Shown here in pieces: positions 16,490 to 25,529 of a stretch of 42,702 nucleotides of DNA. Position 1 is the stretch's first letter, and each line of letters opens with the position of its first letter. The notes beneath the pieces are model-generated. The model saw only the letters and a program-made list of their open reading frames with translations. It did no database searches and was not told the origin of the DNA. The stretch is taken from positions 1 through 42,702 of the forward strand of contig REEB01000262.1 of assembly GCA_007695295.1 (NCBI GenBank), read 5' to 3'. Source of the stretch: Puniceicoccaceae bacterium (GTDB lineage Bacteria > Verrucomicrobiota > Verrucomicrobiia > Opitutales > Opitutaceae). The position numbers were made by a program, and so were the translations under genes.

Positions 16490-17950
16490 ATGAAGCAGCC
16501 ACCTGTCGGTTTCATCAACACGGTCCTGCGCGACGGCCACCAGTCCCTCGCCGCCACTCGGATGACCACCCAGCAAATGCTCCCGGTGGCGCCCTTGCTC
16601 GATGAAGCCGGCTTCACCGGCCTCGAAACCTGGGGCGGCGCCACCATCGATGCCTGCCTCCGTTTTCTCGGCGAAAACCCATTCGACCGCCTCCGCGCCC
16701 TCAAAAAGGTCGCCCCCCGCACGCCGCAGCTCATGCTTCTGCGCGGGCAGAACATCGTCCAATACACGAGCTTTCCGGACGATGTCGTCGAGGCTTTTGT
16801 CCGCGCCACCGCCGTCGCCGGGTGCGACATTTTCCGCATCTTCGACGCCCTCAATGATCCCGCCAACCTTCGCACCGCCATCCGCGCGGTCCGCGCCACC
16901 GGCAAACATGCCCGCGGTGAAATCTGTTACACCACCAGCCCGGTCCACACCCTCGACCGCTTCATCAGCTTCGGCAAAGAGCTGGCCGAACTCGGCTGCC
17001 ACTCCCTCGCCATCAAGGATATGTCGGGCGTCCTCACCCCGCATGTCACCGCCGCCCTCGTCGGCGGACTGCGCAAAGCCACCGGGCTGGAAGTCGCCGT
17101 CCACAGCCACGACACCGCCGGGCTCGCCGTCGCCTCCTACCTCGCGGCAGTCGAAGCGGGCGCTTCCGCGGTCGAAGTCTCCATCTGCCCTTTCGCCAAC
17201 GGCACCGCCCAGCCCGATACCCTCCGCATGCTCGCCGCTCTCGAGGGCCACCCGCGGCGTCCCCAGCATTTCGATACCGCCTTGCTGCAGAAAATCCGCG
17301 AAACGCTCGAACCCGCCTACGCCGAACTCAAAACTTTCACCAGTCCGGCCAATGAACGCACCGATCCCGACATCCTCGCCCTCCAGATTCCGGGCGGCAT
17401 GCTCAGCAATTTCCGCAGCCAGCTCAAAGACCTGAAAATGGCCGACCGGGAAGAGGAGGTTTGCCACGAAATCCCCCGGGTGCGCGAGGCCCTCGGCTGG
17501 ATCCCGCTGGTCACGCCGACCTCCCAGATCGTCGGCACCCAGGCCATGCTCAACGTCAAGTTCGGCCCTTGGAAAAACTTCGCCCCGGCCGCCCGCGAAA
17601 TCGCCCTCGGCAAATACGGCCGCACCCCGGGCCCGATCGAGCCCCGCATCCGCGACCTCGCCGCCGAACTCAGCGGCGAAGATCCCGTCACCTGCCGCCC
17701 CGCCGATCTCCTCGCCCCCGGCATGCCCGACCTCCGCCGCGAGGCCGCCGAGGCCGGCCTGCCCGACAGCGATGAGGCCTGCGTGCTCTTCGCCATGTTT
17801 CCCCAACAGACCCGCGACTGGTTCGCCGGCAAACGGCCGGATCCCCCCGCCCCGCCCAAACCCGCCGCGCCCGCCGCGCCCCGCAAGCGCAACATGCGCA
17901 TCACCGTGGCCGGCCGCACCCAGGAGGCCCACGTCGAGGAGTGGTCATGA
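16490..17950 (+). CDS. oadA: Oxaloacetate decarboxylase alpha / pyruvate carboxylase B-type carboxyltransferase without biotin domain
   Basis: This 486-residue carboxyltransferase begins at ATG 16490 (MKQPPVGFINTVLRDGHQSL). It carries the expected metal and carboxyl-lysine residues: Asp15 (RDGHQS), Lys176 (IKDMSGVLTP), His205 and His207 (VHSHDTAG), and FANGTAQPDT. The domain order is the TIM barrel (about 5-270) and the PYC_OADA helical domain (about 285-440). A Pro/Ala linker (about 450-465) follows, and the chain stops after MRITVAGRTQEAHVEEWS, which looks like the first strand of a biotinyl domain. The rest of that domain, including the MKM biotin site, is missing. It must work with a separate biotin carrier, or be inactive as a carboxylase. 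No OadB pump or biotin carboxylase is in the window. Confidence 0.85.
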   Translation: MKQPPVGFINTVLRDGHQSLAATRMTTQQMLPVAPLLDEAGFTGLETWGGATIDACLRFLGENPFDRLRALKKVAPRTPQLMLLRGQNIVQYTSFPDDVVEAFVRATAVAGCDIFRIFDALNDPANLRTAIRAVRATGKHARGEICYTTSPVHTLDRFISFGKELAELGCHSLAIKDMSGVLTPHVTAALVGGLRKATGLEVAVHSHDTAGLAVASYLAAVEAGASAVEVSICPFANGTAQPDTLRMLAALEGHPRRPQHFDTALLQKIRETLEPAYAELKTFTSPANERTDPDILALQIPGGMLSNFRSQLKDLKMADREEEVCHEIPRVREALGWIPLVTPTSQIVGTQAMLNVKFGPWKNFAPAAREIALGKYGRTPGPIEPRIRDLAAELSGEDPVTCRPADLLAPGMPDLRREAAEAGLPDSDEACVLFAMFPQQTRDWFAGKRPDPPAPPKPAAPAAPRKRNMRITVAGRTQEAHVEEWS

Positions 17951-18210
17951 GCGACGCCCCCGATCCCATTGTCCTGGCTGAGCGGATACAGGAGCTTGAG
18001 GCCCGGCTCGCCCGCCTCGAGCACCGGCTGGACGACGATTTGCCCGAGGTCCCCTGGCATGTCATCGTGGCCGCCGTCGCCGCCGTCCTCCCCAACGCCC
18101 GCATCCTCGGCGTCACCCAGCCAGGCGGCACTTCCGTGCAACGGACGCACTTGAGCTTCTGGAGCTTCGGCGGCCGACTCGACCACTTCGGCACCCACCG
18201 CGTGCGCTAG
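17947..18210 (+). CDS. Small conserved-type protein coupled to oadA
   Basis: This is an 87-residue protein whose ATG overlaps the oadA stop (ATGA), so it is translated with it. Residues about 10-30 are a predicted coiled coil (ERIQELEARLARLEHRL). The centre (HVIVAAVAAVLPNARILGVT) is a short hydrophobic helix and strand. The end (WSFGGRLDHFGTHRVR) resembles the Trp-x-x-x-Gly-Arg...His-Arg tail that I associate with small proteins encoded beside biotin-dependent carboxyltransferases and decarboxylases. I recognise the type only by pattern and cannot name a function. It occupies the place where a biotin carrier or OadG would be expected but has no biotinylation motif. Confidence 0.7.
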   Translation: MSDAPDPIVLAERIQELEARLARLEHRLDDDLPEVPWHVIVAAVAAVLPNARILGVTQPGGTSVQRTHLSFWSFGGRLDHFGTHRVR

Positions 18211-18316
18211 CCACTCCCCCTTCAAGGATCGGCGTTGGCGGCAGACCGGGAGCGGATTATCCGGACCCTTTCCGGACCCGCGCCGGCACCGCCGTGGGAA
18301 AAACGGTGACTTCCCC

Positions 18317-19306
18317 ATGGGCATGACGCACAACCGAAGCGGCCAACCGGCTACATGCGCGATGCCGCCACCTTCCCACCCAATGCCTGCACCATCCTCC
18401 CCGGCAACCCGGGCGCCGGACAGCTGCGTCATCTGCGGCGATCCCCTTCCTGCCCATCAGAAGTTCCTCAAAGCATCCTATTGCTTCCGGGCGACTTGCC
18501 GGCAGCAGTTCAACCGCTTTCGGCCCGACGACTTCTGCGCCGTCTGCGGGATCCTCTTGCCGACGGACCGCCGTGGCCGCGGCCTCTGCTCCGACTTCGC
18601 CTGTACCCTGGCCCACACCCGGCGAGAAACCAATCGCATCCAGCAACGCCTCCGCGAACAGTCTCTGCGCCTGCGCCGGGAAGCCGGCCGCAGCCTCGGC
18701 CTGAAACGCCCGGCGAGCTATCCCCTCGTCACCCTCCCTTCGACCCGGGCCCGGCCGGCCCCCCTGCCCGAGGAGCGACGGGAGGCTTTCCGCCGCCACC
18801 TCGAGCAGATCATTGCCGCCGCCGATCTCCCGCCCACGCCCGGAGAGGCCGACGATACTCTCAATTGCGAGCCGATCAACGTCCCACCGAAGCTGGCCCC
18901 GGTCCTTGAACAGGGTTGCGCAACCTGCCGAGGGTTCTGCTGCCTCCAAGGCGGCACCCATGCGTTTCTCAAGCCCGCTTCCATCCGTCGCTATCGCGAG
19001 CACTGGCCCGGCGTTTCCGCCAAGGCCATGGTGGAAGACTATCTCTCCCACATCCCCGAAAAACCGCTCATCAATTCCTGCGTCTTCCACGGAGAAAAGG
19101 GCTGCACCCTCCCGCGGCAAAAACGCGCCTCCATTTGCAACCTCTTCTATTGCGGCGGCTTGCTGCGTTTTCTCCTCGACCGCCCGAAACACGGCCGGCC
19201 CCGCGCTTTTCTCATTGCCACCGAGCATGACACGATCAACGCCGCCGGCTTCACCGATTCCGGCTCGGCGCTTCCACTTTCGCTACCGCCCAAGCAGGGG
19301 ACTTGA
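18317..19306 (+). CDS. Cys-rich putative metal-binding protein
   Basis: This 329-residue protein is of unknown function. Residues 37-61 and 74-96 are two copies of a treble-clef or zinc-ribbon-like unit: C-x2-C-G-x2-L-P... then C-x4-C (37/40/56/61 and 74/77/91/96). Residues about 100-130 are an Arg-rich helix. The C-terminal part has C201-x2-C204-x3-CC (208/209) and Cys255, 263 (GCTLPR), 274 and 279 (CNLFYC), a pattern close to the YkgJ-type CxxCxxxCC family thought to bind zinc or an iron-sulfur cluster. The start is uncertain: ATG 18317 gives a Pro-rich leader of about 36 residues, and ATGs at 18362 or 18383 are also possible. The antisense frame is an artefact; the cysteine pattern supports this strand. 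Confidence 0.72.
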   Translation: MGMTHNRSGQPATCAMPPPSHPMPAPSSPATRAPDSCVICGDPLPAHQKFLKASYCFRATCRQQFNRFRPDDFCAVCGILLPTDRRGRGLCSDFACTLAHTRRETNRIQQRLREQSLRLRREAGRSLGLKRPASYPLVTLPSTRARPAPLPEERREAFRRHLEQIIAAADLPPTPGEADDTLNCEPINVPPKLAPVLEQGCATCRGFCCLQGGTHAFLKPASIRRYREHWPGVSAKAMVEDYLSHIPEKPLINSCVFHGEKGCTLPRQKRASICNLFYCGGLLRFLLDRPKHGRPRAFLIATEHDTINAAGFTDSGSALPLSLPPKQGT

Positions 19307-19571
19307 CCCGCCCGAACTACCCCGGCGACCCTCCCCGGCCGCATTCAACCCCAACTTTATCCTTGTCATGACGAAATTTTAACATAGCTGTTAGGAAATC
19401 AGCCTTCGTTTCCCCGGTGCCCCTTTTGTCCGAACTCCTCCTCTCAACGGTGCCCGGCCGGCGGCCATCCGCCCGGCCGGTCAGCGCGTGTTTTTTGGGG
19501 AGGATGCGAATGGGATTGCCGGCCATGACTCGTCTTCAACCCTCGGTTTCCATCAGCCCGTTTCATCTCCC

Positions 19572-22500
19572 ATGAAGTCCATGCTCCGTTTCTCCACCCT
19601 CCTGCCAGCCTTGGCACTCCTCTCTATCGGCACGCTGCGTGCCGAGGACCGCCTCACTTTCGAGTGGGCGGTGACGACCGCGGACTCGCTCCCTTACCTC
19701 ACCACCACGAACGATCAGCGCTCCCTCGCCTACAATCCCGCCACGGGCAATCTCCTGCTGGTCAATCGGGCCGCCGGCCTTTCCGTCGTCGTTCTCGACG
19801 GCGAAAACGGCTCCCAAGTCGGCACCCTCGACGTCACCGGCGTCTCGGGTGGCTTCTGGGCGCTAAACTCCATCGCCGTCACCGAAGACGGCGTCATCTA
19901 CGCCGCCAACGCCACCAACCTCGGCGGCGTCACCGACGACTTCAAAATCTACCGCTGGGCCGATGAATCCGCCGCCCCCACCGTCGCCTACCAAGGCAAG
20001 CCCCTTGGCTCCGCGCGCGTCGGCGACGCCATCGCCGTCACCGGCACCGGCAACAGCACCCGCATTCTCGTCACCCCCGAGCCGGCTGATTTCACCTTCG
20101 ATTTCGCCGTCCTCACCACCACCGACGGCCTCTCCTTTTCCTCCACCACTTTCACCGTCAGTGATGACATCGGCTCGGTCGGCCCGGCCTTTGTCGCCGC
20201 GGACCGTTTCGTCACCACCCGCCAGGGCTGGGACCTCTTCGAGGTTCAATTCAATCTCGGCACCGGCACGGCCACGCTTGCGAAGAGTTTTTTCTTTACC
20301 GTGCTCAACGACGAACTCGGCTTTCTCGCCTTCGACGCTTCCCGTGATCTCCTTTTTGCGCGCCATGCCAACCAGGAAATCTGGGTCTTCCAATACTCCA
20401 CCCTCAGCCAGTCGTCGACCAACACCCCCGAGCAGATCATCCCCTTCGGCCCTTCGGGTTACACCCCCAATGCCAACGGCAACGCCACCGGCGCCCTCGT
20501 AATGGGCGAAAACACGCTGTACTACCTCGAAACCAACAACGGCATCAGCGCCTACTCGCTCGAAGAAACCTTCGACCTTCCCCTTCCCGAAGGCGTCGCC
20601 TGGCACATTACACCCGCCGCCGCACGCCCCTACATCACCACCGCCACCGGCGGCTTCCAGCGCGGCATGGCCTATAATTCCGCCACCGGCCACGTTCTCA
20701 TCGTCAACCGCGACGGCGGCCTCTCCATCCCCATCCTCGATGGCGAAACCGGCGCCGAAGTCGGCTTCCTCAGCACCGAGGGCATCACCGGCGGCAACTT
20801 CGCCCTCAACATGATTCAGATCGATGCCGACGGCGTCATCTACGCCGCCAACCTCGGGGTGGAGAATGGCCCCAATCTCAAGGTCTACCGCTGGGAAGAC
20901 GAAAGCGCCGATCCCGTGGTCATCTACGACGACCGGCCCTCCGCCAGCCGCTGGGGCGATGCCCTCGCGCTCAAAGGCAGCGGCGCCGAAACACTGCTCG
21001 CCCTCACCGGCGTCGACTTCTCCCAAGGCACCACCAATGAAGTCCTCTTCCTCTCCACCACCGACGGCGAGTCCTTCTCCCCGACGGTCATTCCGTTGGT
21101 CGGCGAAACCGCCGGCCGCATGGGCCTCGCCTTCGGCCACGACAACACCCTCTGGATGAAGCGTTCTGGTTCCGATCTGGTGGAGTATTTCTACGACCTC
21201 GGCGCCACCCCGAGCCTCACCCAGGGCCGCCGCCTCCTCAGCTCCCAGATCTCCCCCTCCATGGGACCCATCGGCATCGATGTCGAAAAGGACCTGCTCG
21301 TCGGCATCGATCCTTTCCAACGCTCCGCTTATTTCTACACCTATTCCAACTTGGCTGAAATGTTCATGCCCATCGAGCGGCGGGTGGATTTCCCCTTTGA
21401 ATCCCCCAATGGCAACGCTTCCGGCTCGATCGCTTTCGGTGAAGACAAGGTCTACGTACTCAGCACCAACCAAGGCCTCATGGCCATCGAGCTTGACGTC
21501 GAAGAACCCCCGCCCCCGCCGACCGATCCCGCCGTCGTTTGGCAGGCCGCCGCCGGCACCGCTCCCTACGTTTCGGATAACAACACCCAGCGCGGTCTCA
21601 CCGTCAATCCCGCCACCGGCAACGCCATCCTCGTCAACCGCAACGCCGGTCTCTTCATGCAGTTGCTCGACGGTCTCACCGGCGACCCCGTCGGCCAGAT
21701 GAGTGTCGAGGGCGTTTCGGGAGGCACTTTCCCCCTCAACCTCGCCGCCGCCGATGACGACGGCGTCATCTATGCCGCCAACCTCGCGCTCGACGGCCAG
21801 GCACTCAAGATTTACCGCTGGGCCGACGAGTCCGCCACCCCCTCCGTCGCCTACCAGGGCGAACCTGTTCCCGGCCAGCGCTTCGGCGACACCCTCGCGG
21901 TTCGCGGCTCCGGGAACACTACCCAAGTCATCCTCACTGCCCGCAACGGCAGCTCCGCCGTCCTCTTCACCACCGCCGACGGCGGCCTCTCCCTCACCCC
22001 CAATGTGCTCACGCTGAACGACAATCGCCTCGGCCTCGGCCTCGCTTTCGGTCCGGGCAACACCTTCTGGGCCACCGCTGTGGGACAGCCCCTCGTCGAG
22101 TACAGCTTCACCCTCAACTCCGCCGCTGCTGCCGAGCTGCGCACCATCGATACTGAAGTCTTCGACCCCTCGGTCGGGCCGATCGGCATCGATCCCGCCA
22201 GCGACCTGCTCGTCGGCATCAACACCGTCGCCCATATCGCCCGGCTTTACCGCCTCTCCGATATTGGTGAGGTCGGCTTCAACGCACCCTTCGCCTCGAT
22301 CGAATTTCCGACCACCAACACCAACGGCAATGGTGCCGGCGCGGTCGCCTTCGGCAACAGCCTCGTCTACGCTCTCGACACCAACAATGGCATCATGGCC
22401 ATCGATCCAATCGAAGCCGAACCCGTCGCCCCCGGCGATCTCTACTGGACCAACGCCACCGCCCTCCGCACCGGCGATCTCACTGGAGGCGAGGCCCGCA

Positions 22501-23600
22501 CCATTGAGGCCGGTCTTTCCCGGCCCATCGGTGTCGCCATCGACACCTCCGCCGGCGTCGTCTACTGGATCGAGAACATCGCCGCCGGACGTCTGATGGC
22601 GTCCAACCTCGACGGCACCGAAATCCGCACCGTCGCCTCCGGCCGTGACTTCGGCCAATACCTCGCCGTCGATCCCGGCCGTGACCTCCTCGCTTGGGCG
22701 CAGTTCTCTCCCCCCACCAACGGCGTCTGGACCGCCACCCTCGAGGGTGAAGACGTCACCCAAGTGACCACCGTTCCCGATGTCTCCCAGGATGTGACCG
22801 TCGCCGTGAACCCCGCCAACGGCCAGATCTATTGGAGTTCCGCTCAAAACAACACGCTCTACCGCGTCAACCCGGACGGATCAGAGTTTGAAACCGTCAT
22901 CGTCCTGGACGCGGCCGGCGCCGTTTACGGCACCGCCTACGACTGGTCCGCCGGCACGGTCTACTTCACCAACTTCGGCACCGGCGAGCTCAAGCGACTT
23001 GATCTCGGCACCGGCACTCGCACCACCCTCTACAGTGGTCTCGGCCAGCCCCTCGGCATCACCCTCAGTCCCGACGGCGCCACCCTCTACTGGGTCGAGC
23101 GCACCGGTGGGCTCGTCCGCAGCGCCCCCGCCGCCGGCGGCGCCACGCCCACCACCCTCTTCAGCGGTGAGGACAGCCCCTTCGGCATCGCCCTCAATGC
23201 CGCTCCTCCGGTCGGCCCCGGCCAGTCCTTCGCCAATTGGGCCGCCTCCTTCGGGGTCGCCAATGATCCCGAGGTCGATGCCAACAACGACGGCGTCACC
23301 CTCGGTTTCGCCTTCGCCCTTGGCCTCGACCCCAACGACAACAACTCCGGCAACATCCCCCAGCCGGAAATACTTAATATCGAGGGCGAGGATTTCCTCA
23401 CCCTCACCATTCCGCTCAATCCGCTCGCCGAGGGCGCCAGCATCCTCGTCGAGGTCTCCGATGATCTCGGCGGCTGGTCCTCCACCGGCAGCGAGGTTGT
23501 CATCATCGACCAAACCGAGGACATTCTCGTCGTCCGGGATGCTTTTCCCTACGCCAGTCAGGGCCAACGCTTCTTCCGCATCCGTGTAGTGTTGAATTAG
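19572..23600 (+). CDS. Secreted multi-propeller surface protein (three DUF4623-like repeats, YWTD-like propeller)
   Basis: This 1342-residue exported protein starts at ATG 19572 with a signal peptide (MKSMLRFSTLLPALALLSIG, likely cut after LRA). Three tandem domains of about 312 residues follow (about 27-333, 341-645, 653-950). Each has a YNPATGNLLLVNR-like strand, LDGxxGxxVGxL, a GGxFxLN turn, GVIYAAN and KxYRWxDESA. They resemble DUF4623-type beta-propellers. Residues about 955-1210 are an LDL-receptor YWTD-like propeller (LYWTNAT, VVYWIEN, IYWSSAQ, VYFTNFG, TLYWVER). The last 125 residues are the surface module shared with the protein at 695-3364 (LGGWSS, LVVRDA, QGQRFFRI), preceded by a calcium-loop-like DVDANNDGVT-type stretch. 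The ligand is unknown; an extracellular binding role is likely. No anchor is visible. Confidence 0.87.
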   Translation: MKSMLRFSTLLPALALLSIGTLRAEDRLTFEWAVTTADSLPYLTTTNDQRSLAYNPATGNLLLVNRAAGLSVVVLDGENGSQVGTLDVTGVSGGFWALNSIAVTEDGVIYAANATNLGGVTDDFKIYRWADESAAPTVAYQGKPLGSARVGDAIAVTGTGNSTRILVTPEPADFTFDFAVLTTTDGLSFSSTTFTVSDDIGSVGPAFVAADRFVTTRQGWDLFEVQFNLGTGTATLAKSFFFTVLNDELGFLAFDASRDLLFARHANQEIWVFQYSTLSQSSTNTPEQIIPFGPSGYTPNANGNATGALVMGENTLYYLETNNGISAYSLEETFDLPLPEGVAWHITPAAARPYITTATGGFQRGMAYNSATGHVLIVNRDGGLSIPILDGETGAEVGFLSTEGITGGNFALNMIQIDADGVIYAANLGVENGPNLKVYRWEDESADPVVIYDDRPSASRWGDALALKGSGAETLLALTGVDFSQGTTNEVLFLSTTDGESFSPTVIPLVGETAGRMGLAFGHDNTLWMKRSGSDLVEYFYDLGATPSLTQGRRLLSSQISPSMGPIGIDVEKDLLVGIDPFQRSAYFYTYSNLAEMFMPIERRVDFPFESPNGNASGSIAFGEDKVYVLSTNQGLMAIELDVEEPPPPPTDPAVVWQAAAGTAPYVSDNNTQRGLTVNPATGNAILVNRNAGLFMQLLDGLTGDPVGQMSVEGVSGGTFPLNLAAADDDGVIYAANLALDGQALKIYRWADESATPSVAYQGEPVPGQRFGDTLAVRGSGNTTQVILTARNGSSAVLFTTADGGLSLTPNVLTLNDNRLGLGLAFGPGNTFWATAVGQPLVEYSFTLNSAAAAELRTIDTEVFDPSVGPIGIDPASDLLVGINTVAHIARLYRLSDIGEVGFNAPFASIEFPTTNTNGNGAGAVAFGNSLVYALDTNNGIMAIDPIEAEPVAPGDLYWTNATALRTGDLTGGEARTIEAGLSRPIGVAIDTSAGVVYWIENIAAGRLMASNLDGTEIRTVASGRDFGQYLAVDPGRDLLAWAQFSPPTNGVWTATLEGEDVTQVTTVPDVSQDVTVAVNPANGQIYWSSAQNNTLYRVNPDGSEFETVIVLDAAGAVYGTAYDWSAGTVYFTNFGTGELKRLDLGTGTRTTLYSGLGQPLGITLSPDGATLYWVERTGGLVRSAPAAGGATPTTLFSGEDSPFGIALNAAPPVGPGQSFANWAASFGVANDPEVDANNDGVTLGFAFALGLDPNDNNSGNIPQPEILNIEGEDFLTLTIPLNPLAEGASILVEVSDDLGGWSSTGSEVVIIDQTEDILVVRDAFPYASQGQRFFRIRVVLN
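19650..22420 (+). repeat. Threefold internal repeat within the surface-protein gene
   Basis: The coding sequence holds three successive units of about 936-940 bp, starting near 19650, 20592 and 21528. They encode matching landmarks in the same order, for example DGVIYAAN, KxYRWxDESA, FGxxNTxW and a closing NGNxxGAxxFG...LxTNxGxxA. The units are diverged enough to be an old duplication, not an assembly artefact. Confidence 0.8.
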
Positions 23601-23609
23601 GGTAGCTTG

Positions 23610-23638
23610 GGCCGCCCGGTCCATCGGTCCGGGCGGCC
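23610..23638. terminator. Intergenic hairpin, weak terminator candidate
   Basis: A perfect 10-bp GC stem (GGCCGCCCGG, 23610-23619, with CCGGGCGGCC, 23629-23638) with a 9-base loop lies nine bases after the stop of the large surface protein and before the next one. There is no T run after it, so it may only attenuate transcription or stabilise the upstream mRNA end. Confidence 0.4.
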
Positions 23639-23675
23639 ATTCCCGCTTCCATCCGTCTTCCCAATCGTATCCATC

Positions 23676-25316
23676 ATGAACTCCGTATCTTCCGGTCTCC
23701 TCTTCGGAGCGGCCCTGCTCGCCGCCCCCGCGCTTATCGCCCAATCCTCCGTTCTCGAAGACAACTTCGAAACCTACGCCGATCAGGCCGCCCTCGACGC
23801 CGCCTGGCCCCGCCTTACCGGCGCGGAACCCAACATCTCCGACCTCCAGACCTCGGATCCCGACGCCACGGCCAACCGCAGCGTCCTCTCCGAAGGCGGC
23901 AACCGCGAGCGGGTCTTCGGCGAACGGATCCCCACCGACGAAGCCCCCGTCATTTTCAGTTTTCGCTTCTACGATCCTTTCGTCACCGTACCCGTCGATC
24001 CGGAGGATCCGGACAGCCCTCGGTTTCCCACCACCGGCCGGGAATACGCGGAAATCCGGCTGGCCGGAGCCAATGTCTTCGCCGCCGGCCTCCACAACAG
24101 CGTCAATGACGGCGTCTTCACCGCCGCCAAATACCAGGCCCGCGCCCTCAACGGCCCCGGCTGGATTCAGCTCGACGCCGACCGCTCACCGGGCTGGCAG
24201 ACCTTCACCATTGTGCTCCGCGCCACCACCTTCGACGTCTATGTCAACGGCGTTCTCGATCCCAACGCCACCAACCGCAACTGGTCCAACCAAGGCGTCG
24301 ACCGCGTCCGCCTCGGCGGCGGGCTCTCCACCCAGACCCCCGCCCGCTTCGACGACATCAGTGTGACCATCGGGACCGCCCCCGCCATCACCGTCACCGA
24401 GCAGCCCGAAGCCAAAAACGTCCTTATCGGCGGCAACGCTTCCTTCTCGGTCGAGGCCATCGGCCCCGGCACCCTCTCCTACCTCTGGCGCCGCAACGGC
24501 GTCCCGCTCGAAGACAACGCCCGTATCTCCGGAGCCACTACGCAAAACCTGTCCATCACCGACCTCACCCCGGATGACGCCGGCAACTACTCCGTCCTCA
24601 TCACCAATGATCTCGGTGACTCCGTGCAAAGCGCCAACGCCCTCCTCATCGTGGTGCCGCTCGGCGACTTCATCGTCGACGACGCCGACCCCGAACCGCT
24701 TTTCACCCTCAGCGGCACTTGGTCAACCAGCGCTTTCGGCGCTCCTTTCGGCGGCACCGCACGCTTCGCCAGCCTGATCGAGTTCGAAGCCGACCGCACC
24801 GCGACCTACACCCCCCAACTGCCCGAGGACCCGCGCACCTACAACCTCTTCACCTGGTATACCGCCGGCGGCAACCGCACCGTCGACGCCCAATACATCA
24901 TCAATCACCAGGACGGCCAGACTATCGTTTACGTCAACCAGCAGGAGAACGGTTCGCAGTGGGTTCCGCTGGCCGAGGGTCTGACGTTCGCCGCCGGCGA
25001 CAGCGTCACCATCACCAATCTGACCTCCAACCCCGTCATCGGCGGTGTCGTCATCGCCGATGCCGTTCGCTGGGTCGAAGTGGTGCCGGCGCCGCCCGCC
25101 CCGCCGGTCCTCGTCCCCGATGTCGATGTTTCCCAAGGAGTGGCCCGCATCACCCTCAAGGGAGTGCCCAACACCACCTACCGCATCGTCGCCTCCGATG
25201 ACTTGGTCAACTGGACCACCTTGACCATCGATACCACCGATGGTGACGGCAACCTTGTGGTCGAAGATCCTCTTTTCGCGCTTCTTCCCAAGCGCTTTTA
25301 CGCGATCGCCGACTGA
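23676..25316 (+). CDS. Secreted LamG-like / Ig-like / golvesin-like multidomain protein
   Basis: This 546-residue exported protein begins at ATG 23676 with a signal peptide (about 1-22, cut after LIA). Residues about 27-233 are a LamG/concanavalin-like beta sandwich. About 238-327 are an Ig-like domain (TEQPEAKNVLIGGNASFSVEA, LSYLWRRNG, DAGNYSVLITN). About 330-470 match the golvesin/xanthan-lyase C-terminal type (FIVDDADPEP, YNLFTWYTAGGNRTVDAQY, VYVNQQENGSQW, GVVIADAVRWVEV). About 485-546 are a short YRIVASDDLVNW...RFYAIAD module common at the ends of verrucomicrobial surface proteins. The combination suggests carbohydrate binding outside the cell, with no catalytic domain seen. It follows the multi-propeller gene after a hairpin and precedes a strong terminator. 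Confidence 0.87.
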   Translation: MNSVSSGLLFGAALLAAPALIAQSSVLEDNFETYADQAALDAAWPRLTGAEPNISDLQTSDPDATANRSVLSEGGNRERVFGERIPTDEAPVIFSFRFYDPFVTVPVDPEDPDSPRFPTTGREYAEIRLAGANVFAAGLHNSVNDGVFTAAKYQARALNGPGWIQLDADRSPGWQTFTIVLRATTFDVYVNGVLDPNATNRNWSNQGVDRVRLGGGLSTQTPARFDDISVTIGTAPAITVTEQPEAKNVLIGGNASFSVEAIGPGTLSYLWRRNGVPLEDNARISGATTQNLSITDLTPDDAGNYSVLITNDLGDSVQSANALLIVVPLGDFIVDDADPEPLFTLSGTWSTSAFGAPFGGTARFASLIEFEADRTATYTPQLPEDPRTYNLFTWYTAGGNRTVDAQYIINHQDGQTIVYVNQQENGSQWVPLAEGLTFAAGDSVTITNLTSNPVIGGVVIADAVRWVEVVPAPPAPPVLVPDVDVSQGVARITLKGVPNTTYRIVASDDLVNWTTLTIDTTDGDGNLVVEDPLFALLPKRFYAIAD

Positions 25317-25340
25317 GATAACGCTGAGACCGAAGCGACG

Positions 25341-25378
25341 GGCCGGGATTCCTCCGCGGAATCCCGGCCTTTGTCTTT
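25341..25378 (+). terminator. Rho-independent terminator after the surface-protein genes
   Basis: A perfect 12-bp stem (GGCCGGGATTCC at 25341-25352 and GGAATCCCGGCC at 25358-25369) with a 5-base loop is followed by TTTGTCTTT. It starts 24 bases after the stop at 25316, the expected place. Confidence 0.85.
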
Positions 25379-25529
25379 AACTTGAAACCGCCCTTTCCCC
25401 GCGGACGCACCCGCTCCCTCCGATTAGCAGCATACCGCCGGCCATCTGCGCGATCGCGTCACCAGCACCCCACGCGCCAGCACCTGCTTCCTCGGGAGCA
25501 GGGCATAACGCCGGAATTGAGCAATCCGA

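Noticed and set aside
16484-17932. 482-codon open frame on the minus strand
   Set aside because: Antisense to the carboxyltransferase, whose residues are all conserved on the plus strand.
17951-18210. Missing biotin domain of oadA explained by a frameshift
   Set aside because: The following frame encodes a coherent 87-residue protein with its own ATGA-coupled start, and no biotinylation motif is seen in any frame here.
19363-19392. TTGTCA ... TAGCTG upstream of the surface-protein gene as a promoter
   Set aside because: The spacing is acceptable but the -10 match is poor and the distance to the start is about 180 bp; too weak to annotate.
19863-22847. 994-codon open frame on the minus strand
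   Set aside because: It lies fully inside the plus-strand surface-protein gene. Its translation is Gly/Glu/Val/Ala-rich without domain motifs, a common result of GC-rich third positions on the other strand.
25483-25502. Hairpin after the transketolase gene as a terminator
   Set aside because: Only a 6-bp stem with an 8-base loop and no U tract on the minus strand.
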